Below are positions 9,029 through 19,822 of a stretch of DNA of 64,000 nucleotides, piece by piece; within the stretch, counting starts at the first letter, position 1; each line of letters opens with the position of its first letter. Both the position numbers and the translations under genes were made by a program. The notes beneath the pieces are model-generated. The model was not told the origin of the DNA. It did not search any database and was given only the letters and a program-made list of their open reading frames with translations. Source of the stretch: Chondrus crispus (Eukaryota; Rhodophyta; Florideophyceae; Gigartinales; Gigartinaceae); the NCBI RefSeq assembly GCF_000350225.1, contig NW_005178810.1, positions 533,508 to 597,507 of the forward strand, read 5' to 3'.

Positions 9029-12000
9029 ATGGGGCGTCAAAGCAAGAGTCGTTGGGTTCTTAAAAAACGCGGACCTTATGCAAAGCGTTCCGAAGATGTT
9101 GCATCACAAGGGACTACTTCGGATGGGCATGCACCATCTTCTTCTGAACCTCAGCTTGAAAGACATCGAAAAAGAGTAAGGCCATGTAGGCAACTGTCTA
9201 CAAAGCCAGCTAAACGTCCAGGAGATGGGTTCATGTTACTAGACGGTCGGTCAGAATCCTTCGCTTCCCTTTTGAAAGACGGGCTTTTAAGCGACCTCGA
9301 AGAATACCAAGGCGTCATGCATGACGGTGTGGAGGCACTTCCATCAAGTCCTCACCGCGAGCGAAATAACACGATCCGTTGTGAAGAAAGCGAAGGAATT
9401 TCTGGATTATACATTGGATTGAGCGTTGAGCAGGACAATGCCGACGAAGCTGAGGAGTCTGAGGAGCTGATAGACAGCATGTTCGAAAGCGCTTCTGGTG
9501 GAATTCGATTGACCTGGACAAATATTGCATCACTGATAACAGCAACTGGGAGCACGCGTCTCAGCGAGACTGCGTATCAGACACTTGCCAACTTTAGGAA
9601 CTGGAGACCGAATGAAAGGCAGCTCACTCTCAAACTGCCAAGTACATCTACTCTGAAGAGACGTGTTCGTCCATTTGCGAAATCCAACTTCTTCGTTCCT
9701 TGTCATGTGGAAATGTTTACTGTGGATTTGTCGAAGTCTGGGTCGAAGGCTGGCGTTGGAAAGTATACCTCACAGGACAGCGCTCCGACCATGATTGTAA
9801 GACCGAACAACTGGGCAAAACTTGACTTTTCGACAGCAAAATTGCGGGAGATGGTGCAAGGAAGACGGCATGATATGGATCCGTCAATCGAGATACCGAG
9901 GTTCTCGGATATTGAGGACACTCCAATAATCAAGGATAGGGCTGGAAGTCTATCTGTTTATCGGATTCCAACCGAAGATGGTGTGACAGTGAAACTGCGA
10001 AAAGGGCTCCTTCTTAAAATTACGTCGAAACAAGTGACGCGGTGAAGGGCAGATTGATGCAAGCCCAGTTTGCAGTAACGTCCTCAACGAACATGAGATT
10101 TGATGCAGTTGTATCTTCCTTCTTTGTTTACGATGAGCCAAACTGGACAGAACCGCAGGCGGAGTCCAATTCAAAGCGTACCAAAACGATGAAGACGAAG
10201 AGACCAGAATCTCGGGCATTCCTTCCCAGTGACATGGTCGTCGAACTTGCACTCCCAGGACAGCCAGACGCCGAAGATTCGGAAGAACCAACGCAAACAC
10301 CCTTCCTTGTGTATAGGATGTGGAGAAGACAGAACTGTGATGACGACTACGCCACCAGCTTGGTTGTATCTTCTGAAAGAAATGTTTCGAATCTCACCGG
10401 AACGAATAGGGGCGTTTACAACCAGATGTTTGACAAAACCGTAGTGAAACGAGTATCTGCGGATGATAATCCAATGGACAAGGGTCATCGCGTCGATGCG
10501 GAAAGCAGTGGACGTTTGGAAGATGGAAGAAAGTACGTTGTGTATAGAATGTTTCTGTACTCTGATGGATTTACGCCGTACATTGGAAAGAAAGGAAGCA
10601 TGGGTGGTGTATACATGCCGCCAATAGGTATGGCTCCGGAGAACCGCAATGGAGCAGGAGCCATCAGACCTATTGGGCTAACTCCTCCAGGGGTATCTAC
10701 AAATGAGGTACTGGCGGCAGTTATTGATGATATCATTGAGGGGACAGAAAAGGGATTTGAGATGACCACTGCAAAAGGAGAGAAGGTTGTTCTTTTCTCG
10801 ATGTCGTCGGGTACGTTGGAGACTATCCTGCAGTGTCCCACACTTTGGACCTACTAGGGCACTGCTCCAATGTTCCATGTCACTTATGCAGCTATGGTAG
10901 GTACGACAAGTCTGGATTTCAAGGAAGCAAATATTGTTACACAACCCGCATCCATTCCGACCATCCATCTTTCGCGAGAGATGAGAACCGGGCTACTGCA
11001 TTGAGGAGATTCAAGTTATCCAGGGAAGAGTTGAAAGCCCTCGGAATGGATGACGCAGATACGTTTGAGACAAAGTTTGCAGGCACTTCATCAACTCTCT
11101 GAGAAACTGCGACAAGTTCGCGCTCGTGTGCCTCGTGTACTCGGCAGTAGCAAACCGGTTGTTCCTTCTGTTTTCGATTCGTATCGCTCATGCGTTGTGG
11201 CTCCCGATCATCTTTTCCTCGGGATTGGTCGCGACATCATGAATCTCTGTATAACATTGCTACCAAAAGATGTACGCAGAGATGCTGAGGCGAGTGCCAA
11301 AGTGGCTTTGAAGGATGGACATCTCATATATCAGGAGAGCCTAATCAACCATGACAAGCATGTGCTACATTCAATGACGATATCGTCTATGTACTGCCTG
11401 CTCTTGGCCGCACCACGGGCAACGAAATGTGCTTGGTACGTGCAAAAAAACACTGGCGAGATAGTAAGCAGAAACTCTGCTACTATCGATGAAGCTCTCG
11501 ACCTCCTCGACCTGTTTTCCTCTCTCGTGAGCAGAACGCAGTACTTTCCGGACTCAAGGATAGATGGTAAGAGGTCATTAGACACACACAATGAAGAAGG
11601 AGGAACCAAGAGACTTCTGGAGATTCGTAATATGGCACTTCGTTACCTATCTCGAGTAGATAAGCTGTGTTGCACAAACAGCTTTGCCTCCACTCATTTG
11701 GACAAACCAAACTTTCACAGACTGTTGGAGTTCTTCACACATACATTGCCACTGTTCGGTAGTGTAAGACATGTACAAGAGTTGCTGTTTGAAAGCGCTC
11801 ATCAGCCATTGAAGAGGGAGGTAGCTCAATCCAATATGAAAAACTCACAATTACAGGCTATGGAACTTCGTCTTGCCAACGACTGGACGACTCGTCTGGC
11901 AATTGAAACTGAAGGCATTGACACTAGTGAGAACGGCTGGAGCTTTGAGACAGCGAAGTCGGGTTTAAATCTCTTGGGCCACGACAGTTCTGGGCTTCAG

Positions 12001-13092
12001 GATGCGGGAAGATTTCTACAAAAGCTTCAGGACTGTTTCCCAACTCCTGTTCTGCAGAACCTTCGATTACATCGGAAAGGACTCTTATCGTCGTCTCTCA
12101 GTAGGAAGGACTGGCGCGTAGACAAGTCAGTAATTATGAACCTCGGAAACACTGCAGACGGAGGTCAACATTCGGAAATGTTCCAATCAACTGACCTTGC
12201 ATTTCTGTTGAAAGCAAGGGAGTTTTTAGAGCATTTATGGAAACAAAAGCTACGTCTTAGAAGTGGCCGGGCGGACCATGGAAATTCCGTAACTGTACAT
12301 ACATATGGAACTGCCAAGTGGTGCAAAGTAACAGACGGGCGAAAAAGAGACGGGACATCTGTTTTGGCCACTATATCTTATGGGAGCGTGATTCAAGCCT
12401 TGTATTCTTCTGTAGTTTCGACCGCAGATCCTGATCTCACATTCACTCTTCATGAGAACAATGATTCTGAGCTGATGAAGACAGAAGGTTCTGGATGGTG
12501 CTAGCCGTGGTTCAAGTCCGGATTCTGGACGCTCGTGAGAAAGAAAGTCAAGAAACGACACGATATTGCGCAGTGAAGGAGTGCGAAGCCGAAGAAGATG
12601 GATACGGGGTGATGATACAACAACGAAACGAAAGAAGAGCGCTGGTTGAGCTTGGAAGCTACGTTCGAAAGGCATTAGTTATGCACTACTGCGAGCAGGA
12701 CAGCGCCGAAAGCGACGACCATATGTGTCTCATATGCACATCAAACTCAGCAGTACAACACAGGAGTCTCCCAGACGGTGGAATTTATCAAGTGTGGGGG
12801 CGAAAGGAAGGGTATCCGCCACGTCAGGCATAAGTATATGTGCGGAACAAGAACTCTGGTCTTTATTCAACAGTTTTTAATACTACCACACAGCTCTGCA
12901 TACTTTTATGCACTGACTATAAGCTCTGCACCGGCCTCTATATCCGTAGTTGCGACATATAAACTGTATCGTTATCGCAAACAAAATTCAGGTCTGCTAC
13001 CTTTGTGGGCTTGTTGCAAGGGGGCACGTTATGTATCCCCGCCTTTTGAAGTCCGTGTCCCTACACCTCTCTACTTCCCGCAGCCAGTCTGA
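9029..13092 (+). pseudogene. CMC/EnSpm-like (Tnp2-type) transposase, copy 1
   Basis: ATG 9029 is the first Met of a conserved stretch (MGRQSKSRW, KKRGPY) shared with copy 2. The product would be about 1,300 residues. The N-terminal third is unassigned. The core has SDGFTPY (first likely catalytic Asp, codon 10564-10566), then a DVVG, VGDYPA segment, then a CHLC knuckle (10878-10889); this order matches Tnp2/CMC-type DDE transposases. A helical region with FESAHQPLK follows near 11795, then a Cys-bearing tail. Relative to copy 2 one base is lost in the run before DVVG near 10797; further frame changes lie near 10042, 11080 and 12500. The one near 10042 is shared with copy 2. Superfamily assignment rests on motif order only. 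Confidence 0.7.
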
Positions 13093-13153
13093 TCCTTAAC
13101 TTTTTCGTTTCCCTCACCATACACCCACTCTCCTTGTCAACCGGTGCACCGTC

Positions 13154-13364
13154 ATTGCTGTATAAAATTTGCAAAATTTGGTGTCAAATTTTGCAGGATG
13201 GGAGCTGTGATCAGTGGCCACTGATCACAGGCCGGCAGGGGGTGTCGTCCGACATCGTCATTGCTGTATAAAAATTGCAAAATTTTGGTGCAATTTTTGA
13301 GAGTTAGGACTGGTGATCAGTGGGGAGCTGTGATCAGAGGCCACTGATCACAGGCCGGCAGGGG
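13154..13364. repeat. Duplicated unit with 26-bp palindromes
   Basis: Two copies, starting near 13154 and 13257, share CATTGCTGTATAAAA and GGCCGGCAGGGG. Each contains the palindrome CTGTGATCAGTGG/CCACTGATCACAG, perfect in the first unit and with one change in the second. This looks like the end of a small non-autonomous transposon or a duplicated terminus. Confidence 0.6.
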
Positions 13365-13424
13365 ATTCAGGAGTAAGGAGTAGGATGGTTTTTGTACTTT
13401 AGGGATTCGCGGTGCTTCGGAGAT

Positions 13425-14033
13425 TTAGAGGAGTAGGGGAGTAACTAGTATTAAGAGATTCGTAGGATCGGCTGTTGGAAACGTGATGTCCCTGTTTCGG
13501 GTTCTCCAGGTACGAACAGCGTCCGGGGAGGGCATGTTGTCCTTCGTCTGAAAACCGCGTCGACCATCATTGGCAATGCGAGCCATGATAGCTCGCAATG
13601 TATAATTGTTAATTGCGAATCCCCGGGAGGCAGTATATTTAATGCGCTGCTTAATGATTTTGTCCTCGTCCGCTTTGATGATACGGGGGGCTCCGGGACG
13701 GTTGTTGGCTGGGTCAAGAAGGCGGGACAGTTTGTCGTCGTCCTTGGTCTTGAGACATTTTTGTAATCGGTCTGCTGTCCCACGACTGATGATCATCAGT
13801 GTGGTTCGCCTCACATGCCACTGTAACGCTAACCACATCGGCAACCTTTTTTTCATCATAAATAAATTTACCGCTGTCTGCCGTTTGTCTTTGGCCCTTG
13901 CGTCCCGTCTGTCCCCTGCTTGGCGCGCGCTGCCTGACGACGCATTCCAATCGACATCGGAGGGGGCGTGAATTGTCCGTAACTGGAGGCCAATCCCGGG
14001 AGCAGGACGAGAAGGTGTTTGATCGTGGATCAA
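13425..14033 (-). pseudogene. pogo/Tc1-type transposase, N-terminal DNA-binding fragment
   Basis: The 202-codon frame contains NRPGAPRII, then a helical segment with a second helix-turn-helix-like stretch ending PSPDAVRTWRTRN. That resembles the paired CENP-B/HTH DNA-binding region of pogo-like transposases (GFAIN for GFPLT, a W near the end). No DDE catalytic domain follows before the sequence changes character, so only the N-terminal part is present. It is not the same subfamily as the pogo-like element at 33387-35453. Confidence 0.5.
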
Positions 14034-14265
14034 TTACTACTGTTTGGCCTTTAACGGTGCTGTGTGCCCGCCATTTTTTGGCGGGACGGGGAGAAGCGAG
14101 GAGGTAACATTTCGGGAAACTGGAGGCCTGTTTCGTGAACATGACGAGAAAGTGTTTGATCGTGGATCAAATACTACTGTTTGGCCTTTAACGGTGTTGT
14201 GTGCCGGCTATTTTCTTTTTTGGCGGGACGGGGAGAGGCGCGGAGGTAACATTGCGGGAAACTGT
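13990..14265 (+). repeat. Direct duplication, 2 copies of about 135 bp
   Basis: The two units share GTGTTTGATCGTGGATCAA, TACTACTGTTTGGCC, TTTGGCGGGACGGGGAGA and GAGGTAACATT with few differences. The repeat overlaps the upstream end of the pogo-type fragment and may be its duplicated terminal region. Confidence 0.7.
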
Positions 14266-14461
14266 AGACGAGGTGAACGCTTAGGCCCCGGAGAGTTTCC
14301 CTGGAGTCCAGGGATGAAAGACTGTACCCATTGTCCGCACTGGCAGCGACGAGAACTGAATCACCAAATTAGCCTTTTTTACCAAATAATGCTTTTAGGG
14401 AAGGGTATACCGCGCAGGCCTGCATGCGCAGGCAAGTTTCTTTGGTATGACATGTAATGGC

Positions 14462-14599
14462 TGTCGCGCGACAAGATTTACAAAAGCTGTATGGCTGGCC
14501 AGCCATACTGAAACTAGATTAATTTTTGTTAATTTTTTAGAGGTTGATTCTAGTATGGGTGGCCACCCATACAGCTTTTGTAGATCTTGTCGCGCGACA
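14462..14599. mobile_element. MITE of 138 bp with long inverted repeats
   Basis: The ends are inverted repeats of about 47 bp beginning TGTCGCGCGACAAGAT, with mismatches, around a short AT-rich centre (TTAATTTTTGTTAATTTTTT). It contains no coding sequence. The flanks show no clear target duplication. This is a typical hairpin-type non-autonomous DNA element; the parent family is unknown. Confidence 0.7.
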
Positions 14600-14780
14600 A
14601 ACACATCACACGTGTGGACCCAAATGCAATGTAGTACACGTGTGGATCGATATGCAATGATTTGCACGTGGCGTCAACCTTGAAATCAAAACTCTCACAC
14701 TGACAGTGTGCATTTTGTGATGGCAGTGTGCATTTTCTGATGGCTTTGTGTGAGTTGTGTGAGGGCATCACAAAGATCAC

Positions 14781-14788
14781 ATATAAAA
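14781..14788 (+). promoter_or_regulatory. TATA box of the small Cys-rich gene
   Basis: ATATAAAA (inside ATATAAAAGG) lies 78 bases before ATG 14859, a normal TATA-to-start distance. Upstream are direct repeats of CAGTGTGCATTTT and of GTGTGAG, possible regulatory motifs. Confidence 0.5.
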
Positions 14789-14858
14789 GGCTCTCAATCT
14801 CAAAAGGCAAACAAACTGAACAACGTCACACAAAAAAGATCTCCCTTTCCAGCCCTCT

Positions 14859-15203
14859 ATGGCTAATTTCCAGACACACTTCCCCTTCCCTTCGTGTTCG
14901 CAACTGCGTAGGTTGAACCGGAATGTACTGCACGAGAAGGTCAGTGGGACCCAAACCTACTGCGTACTCTGTAGTTGTGTCAAAACACGGACAAAAGATG
15001 GGCCCAAGACACTTAGAAAGGGCTGGCGCCAGGTGAAGTGGTGTTCTACATGTAGGCAAGCTATCTGCTGCAGCAGCCGGACGGTCTGGCATTCTCGCCC
15101 TACACTGAAGCGACATGGGCCCTCTCCTGTCCATGAGAGGGAGTTTGACTCTGAGCGACGCACTCCCCGACGAATAAGGCAGGCTTCACAAACCCGAGAG
15201 TGA
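14859..15203 (+). CDS. Small Cys-rich protein, PiggyBac-like zinc-binding domain without a transposase
   Basis: This intact 114-codon ORF (ATG 14859, stop 15201-15203) encodes CVLC, a basic stretch, then WCSTCRQAIC and WH: a C-x2-C ... C-x2-C-x4-C ... H pattern like the cross-brace zinc finger at the C-terminus of PiggyBac and related DDE transposases. The catalytic domain is absent and the C-terminus is strongly basic. A TATA box precedes it at 14781 and AATAAA follows near 15379, so it looks like a free-standing small gene. It could be a DNA-binding accessory or repressor derived from a transposase; that is inference. It is one of few undamaged frames in this copy. Confidence 0.5.
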   Translation: MANFQTHFPFPSCSQLRRLNRNVLHEKVSGTQTYCVLCSCVKTRTKDGPKTLRKGWRQVKWCSTCRQAICCSSRTVWHSRPTLKRHGPSPVHEREFDSERRTPRRIRQASQTRE

Positions 15204-15384
15204 AGGCCGTAAAATGTCTGTAGAACAAGGCTATCAGCTATGCTTTTCAGATGGGTTTGTGATGGTTTGTTGATGTTGGAGATGATTGTGAGACAATGGT
15301 GTGAGAGTCACAAAACAATTTGTGTGTGAATCACAAAACAGTCAACAAAAGAGCACTTCAAGATGTTGACGTCACATAAATAAA

Positions 15385-15449
15385 GTGATTCTAGTGGTGA
15401 CAGTGATTCACAGAGGAAGAGCACTGATGAGGACGACATCCAAGATTAG
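15385..15449 (+). pseudogene. Residual 3' end of the dioxygenase cargo gene, copy 1
   Basis: The last 20 or so codons (SSGDSDSQ, then EDDIQ and stop) match the end of the dioxygenase gene of copy 2 at 52303-52366. They show that copy 1 once had that cargo block and lost it. Confidence 0.7.
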
Positions 15450-16513
15450 GTACTGCGTAATTCATACTTTCAATAGCGAGAACAGTATCATCATCACTCT
15501 GTAGTGACATCTCTATCTTCATTGCACAATTAAATCTAAAGCAACTATGATTAAAAGAACAGTAATTCAATGACACATGACTGACTTTCAAAGCAATCCG
15601 GACTGGATGATGTCGGTACCATTGGAGCCCATACTCAGCTGTTCACTTGCACGTCTAAGTCTCATGGTATTTAGATGCTGCACAGAGCCGTGCATCTTTA
15701 AATGTGACCGTTACAAAAATATCGATTTCACAAAAAACACATATGTCTATCACTGGTAAGTCAAATAGTCAATTTCGTTACTAAAGTAACAGTGTGCATA
15801 ACCTACGATGCTGACTTTGGAACAGTGATTTAGTAATGCTGACGATTGTCATAGTGGTCAGAATGAGTCCGAAATCAATCCTCCATTTTTTGGGGTTTTT
15901 AACAATAGCAGTATTTTCTCACTCTTTTTGCTATTACACTGCAAGGTCATATCGTAATAGTTTTGTTTATTTAAATGAGGCAACCGGCATTACATATTGT
16001 TTTATTGGTATTGATATACCAAGTGAAAACGCTAATTTCGGTATCATATTTTTACGAGGAACGCTGTTGCAATTGTGATATTCATATAAAGTATTGCACA
16101 ATGACAATCCACTGAAACAACATATTGTACTATTGCTGCTGACATGTTCTTTGAGGCGGGGCAATGGTATCAAGAATCTGCTCCGCACCACTTAATGAGA
16201 CTCTTTATTTAGCAATAGATTCAATTCCATAAACGTTACGTTGTCAGAACACTGCTTCATTATCCTAGCTTCTACTCAAAATCGCAAGCATCACCTCCCC
16301 ATTTCTTCTGCCCTACACCGTTCCCCCTAGCGAATTATCCATTTGCGGTGGGTCTGCAGAGGAACCCATCTTTATCATCCGCGGCACAAGAAATCTCTAC
16401 ACCCCCGCCCCCCTCCCGTCAACAAAATGTCAAGCAATATGCACTCTGCACCACCAACAAGCATCGATATCGCAAAAGGCGACGATGACAGTGCACCGGT
16501 GATTTTGCATCCA

Positions 16514-16880
16514 CTAGTACGGGAACCCGATGGCTGGTTCATGCCCCGTGGTGGAGTAACTTGAGTCAAATACACCTGCTTCTTCACCACGCACTGAGTA
16601 TTTTTTCTTCGCTTTACTCGTCGGCCAGGGGACAGTGTCCTCAGCCACTCCATTTCCATCCTCTTCCCCGTTTTCGCTAGCAAAGCTTTGCCTTCTCTTT
16701 CGCCTCTTCTCCGCCTTCCTCTCTTCCATTCTCCTTAAACGAGCTTCCCACGGTGTTTCACCCTCGTGCTATTTTTTCCAGCTTCCATTTCACGATTTCC
16801 TCACCCTTCTCCAACATACCGGGCTCGAAACTAATCTCCATGTCCATGTCGTCTTCCTCGGCATCTCTCCTCATTCACAG
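16514..16880 (-). pseudogene. ESF1: ESF1-like nucleolar protein, C-terminal fragment
   Basis: The minus strand encodes DMDMEISFEPGM, KLEKIAR, ETPWEARLRRMEERKAEK and KRRKRR. This matches the C-terminal signature of ESF1 (acidic, then ME-x-F-x-PG, then ETPWE followed by a Lys/Arg helix), a nucleolar factor for small-subunit ribosomal RNA processing. A one-base frameshift separates KLEKIARG from ETPWE, and the RNA-binding N-terminal parts are absent. The fragment ends at a stop at 16514. It lies next to unrelated gene pieces inside the insertion at 15751-22667. Confidence 0.72.
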
Positions 16881-16901
16881 CGCCAAGCAGGAGGGGCTGC
16901 G

Positions 16902-17475
16902 TTACTTGTAAAACAAGTCTACTATTTGAGGTGCCCGCTTTATCGGTTTATAAAACGCGGGAGAAGGACGCTTAGCACCAGGTCTTCTAGCGCCATTAAG
17001 GTTGTATTTGCCATCTTCATAGGACTGATTGACAAGGTCGAGGGCCGTCTTCACCGGCTCCTTCGAAACAGCCTCTGGTAGTATGACGAAACCATCCTTG
17101 ATGAAAGTTTCCTTCTGCTCTCGCGTCAGGCGAAGATCGCCTCCAGAAAACTTTTCTCGAGAAGAGACAACTGGAGATGCTTTTTCGGTCTTCTTTGCTG
17201 ATTTTCGCTTCCCTGCAAAGTCTGCTGCCCCTTCTTCTATAAATTCGTCGAGACCTTCGAATCCAACCCATGGAGTTGCAGAACGTGTTTGCTCGTCGAC
17301 GATATCATTGATCAGGGCGTGAGCAACGCGGAAGAAAACGTTCTTCCTGGTTCTCGCTCAGATTTAAGGCGAGGTTATGTGCAAGTCGCTGATGTGCTAT
17401 CAACACATCACGGCACCGCATGAGGGCCCGAATCGGAGTTCCACAATCCGGCTTCTCTTTCAAAAACTCATGGAG
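16902..17475 (-). pseudogene. Phytanoyl-CoA dioxygenase-like fragment A
   Basis: An N-terminal helical stretch (HEFLKEKPDCGTP, HQRLAHNLALNLSEN) leads into LTREQKETFIKDGFVILPE, the typical opening of the PhyH 2-oxoglutarate oxygenase fold, and then RAPQIVDLFYK before a stop at 16902. A frameshift lies near 17342. The HxD...H iron-binding part is missing, so no enzyme could be made. Fragment B at 17971 has the same family start and stops at nearly the same structural point. This is a captured host gene piece. Confidence 0.65.
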
Positions 17476-17970
17476 TGCGTTTCATTCAGCATTCTACGTC
17501 AGTTGCATAGCATTTGACAAAAGCGAGTATAAACAGTAAAACCATCGGTGAGCAGGGTCAGGGAATGATTAAGAAGATCGCAGGCGACTGACATCTGGAG
17601 ACAAATGGGCAACCCACCGTCTCAGCAGCTCTTGCAGTTCTGCGGTGCGTAATAAGATGGGATCCGATGTTGCAAGTATGAGAAGGAAATAGGTCAGACA
17701 CATGATTGAAAACAAACAGATGGACGAAACGCGCGGAATGAGTTATGCAACCCAAACTTACCTGGCCATAACATCATCTGCCCCCTATTCTCGTCGACAT
17801 CCTGGCCGTCCGACAGAGCAACGCTGACCAAAAGCGAAAAGGCTGAGCCCTTCTTGCGGTATTTTCCCTCCCCGGCATCGATATGCTACCTACGCGTCGG
17901 GAAGCGGTCATCGACGGGCCTGGCGCGTTGCACGTGTGCGTGACAGGGCGGGATGGAGACAATGTGGCCC

Positions 17971-18276
17971 TCATTTCCTGCGACGTTGGGCGAGGTCGGT
18001 GCCGAAGAGATCGCCGACGACGTCTTGCAAGGCCGTGCGGTAGATGAGCTCGACGACTTGCGGGGCTTTCTTGATGGCCGCGTCAAAGTCGGGGACCGGG
18101 ATGTCCTCGCCGAGGATCTTGCGAGTGGTTTGCTGGTACTCGCCGTCGTTGGAGGCCTGGTAGATGAAGCTCGTGGCGGCTTCGAGCTTGTCGGAAGCGA
18201 TGAAATCGCGCAGGACCACGTAGCCGTCGGACACGGAGGAGCGCTGTTGCTCGTCGGAGAGTGCGAGGGTGTCCAT
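17971..18276 (-). pseudogene. Phytanoyl-CoA dioxygenase-like fragment B
   Basis: This open frame of 101 codons from ATG 18276 encodes LSDEQQRSSVSDGYVVLRDF, IYQASNDGEY and KKAPQVVELIYR, then QDVVGDLFG, and ends soon after. It is the N-terminal helical cap of a PhyH-type dioxygenase. The catalytic barrel is absent, so this is either a first exon whose partner exons were not captured or a truncation. It is a paralog of fragment A, not a copy of it at DNA level. Confidence 0.65.
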
Positions 18277-18840
18277 TCCGATGCGGAAACGCGTTGACAG
18301 AGGTTACTGCTCTCGCGGGTGGCGGGATAGATGCCACATCGTGGAGAACAATTGTTTAGCCTGACAGTGTGGAAGAGAGGGGGGTGTGGGTTGGGATGTG
18401 GAAAACGGGCGCGGTCATGAAGCGAAATGAGGGGTGGATTCTTGAGACTGGGTGACAGCTGCAATGACGCTGTGATGCCCAACCAGCCCATGTGCGCTAT
18501 TGACCAGGGCTTCGCTGACAGTGGCCGGTGATGGATGACCGCGACGAAATCGACTGCGTTTCGCGCATCGTTCAACAAATGATGGCGTCCAGACGGACGG
18601 TGCTATCCGTGGTTCTAGCGAGCATGCCCATCATCCTGAGGCGCTCCCCCTCCTCGTAGTGCTGCTCGGAATTCATGGTTGGCACTTGGAGTGGGTAAAC
18701 GTGCAGACGTCATGCGCTAATGAGTGTGGGGGTGGGGGAGGGGGCGGGGGAAGGAGGGAGGGATGGAAAGACGTTGAGAAGAGGGGGTCCGTAGAAGGGG
18801 GGTAACGGCCACTGGGACGACGCGGCAGTGACGGAGACAT

Positions 18841-18929
18841 GGCAAACGACTAGATGAATAGATCCGGCCGCTGGCCGGATCTATTGGCTGGATCTATAGC
18901 AGCTGGATCTCTTCATCCAGTCGTTTGCC
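18841..18929. repeat. Short inverted-repeat element, 89 bp
   Basis: GGCAAACGACTAGATGAA and its imperfect reverse complement TTCATCCAGTCGTTTGCC close this 89-bp stretch. Inside are repeated GGATCTAT and GGCCGGATC motifs that can fold. It is probably a tiny MITE or a hairpin derivative. Confidence 0.55.
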
Positions 18930-19116
18930 AGCAGTGATCCCCTCTGCCAACTCTCACTTTCTTATTTTTCACTTATTTTAAAAAGGCACAAAACAAAAGT
19001 CGCGACCTTTTGCAGTCTTCCACAATGTCCAATACGGTGTTTCTCTTCGCAACGCCCGCGACCTTCGACCACATCGAAAAACCCCTTCGTCCTCAACCCG
19101 CCCTCAGAGTGTCGCC

Positions 19117-19350
19117 ATGGACCCAAGACCCTTCATGGACCCGGACGCCTACCGTACCGTCACAACGGGCGTGGCGCCCTTCTGGGCCTCCAAGTACGCG
19201 CGGGAGTCGTCGAAGAACTGGGACAAATTCTAGCGTCGCAACAAGACTAACTTCTACCAGCACCGCCACTGGACGACGGCCGATGCCACGGACGGCTTCG
19301 CGTGTCTCGCGCAGCCGTGCGCCACGCCGGACGCGCGCGTCGTGCTGGCT
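19117..19350 (+). pseudogene. METTL6: METTL6-type tRNA m3C methyltransferase, N-terminal fragment
   Basis: From ATG 19117 the frame gives VAPFWASKYARESSKNWDKF, an in-frame TAG, then RRNKTNFYQHRHWTT. This is the hallmark entry of METTL2/6/8 enzymes (W-D-x-FY-x-RN-x-FF-x-DRHW), which make 3-methylcytidine in tRNA anticodon loops. The TAG replaces the usual Tyr. The AdoMet-binding domain is not present, so this is a captured N-terminal piece with a nonsense change. Confidence 0.7.
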
Positions 19351-19822
19351 CTGTCACAAGATACGCCGCCGCCCACAAACGGAGGACAAATTGAAGACTT
19401 GTTCCCATCCCAACCTTCATACTGTAGTATTAAGCTGAAAATATCTAAAAACCTCGCATGGAATGTACACTTGTATCGCGTGTGTAAGCCCTTGGATATG
19501 ATATGGCTATCAGAACACGCCTGACTACGGAATTCGGTTACTCTTCACACACCCCAAACCTTGCTCAGCACGTTGTAGAACACAAACCAACTCTTGATAC
19601 TAAGAGCCCTGATCCAAACTGAGCTCTTTGTCGTCGTCTCCGTTGGGACACAGAGTAAATCTACGAAACGGAAACCTGACTCTTGCTCAACTGTCGGATA
19701 GTAGCAACATAAATTAATTCACAGTGAAGAAACTTGTCCGGAATATTACCACATCTTGAATCCAGCAACATTCCCTGCCACCTCATAAACTTGTGCAACA
19801 ATAAAACAACCACCAAAGCCCC
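19351..19822. other. No supported gene
   Basis: AT-richer sequence between the METTL6 and Nudix pieces. I see nothing coding or structured in it. Confidence 0.4.

Larger units (their letters stand above)
13096..15384. other. Foreign block replacing the cargo genes of copy 1
   Basis: Copies 1 and 2 diverge at about 13096/44056 (after CCAGTCT(G/A)ATCCTT) and rejoin at about 15385/52303 (GTGATTCTAGTGG). Copy 2 has 8.2 kb with three cargo genes here; copy 1 has this 2.3 kb instead. It contains palindromic repeats, a pogo-type transposase remnant, a 138-bp MITE and a small intact Cys-rich gene, itemised separately. Confidence 0.65.
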
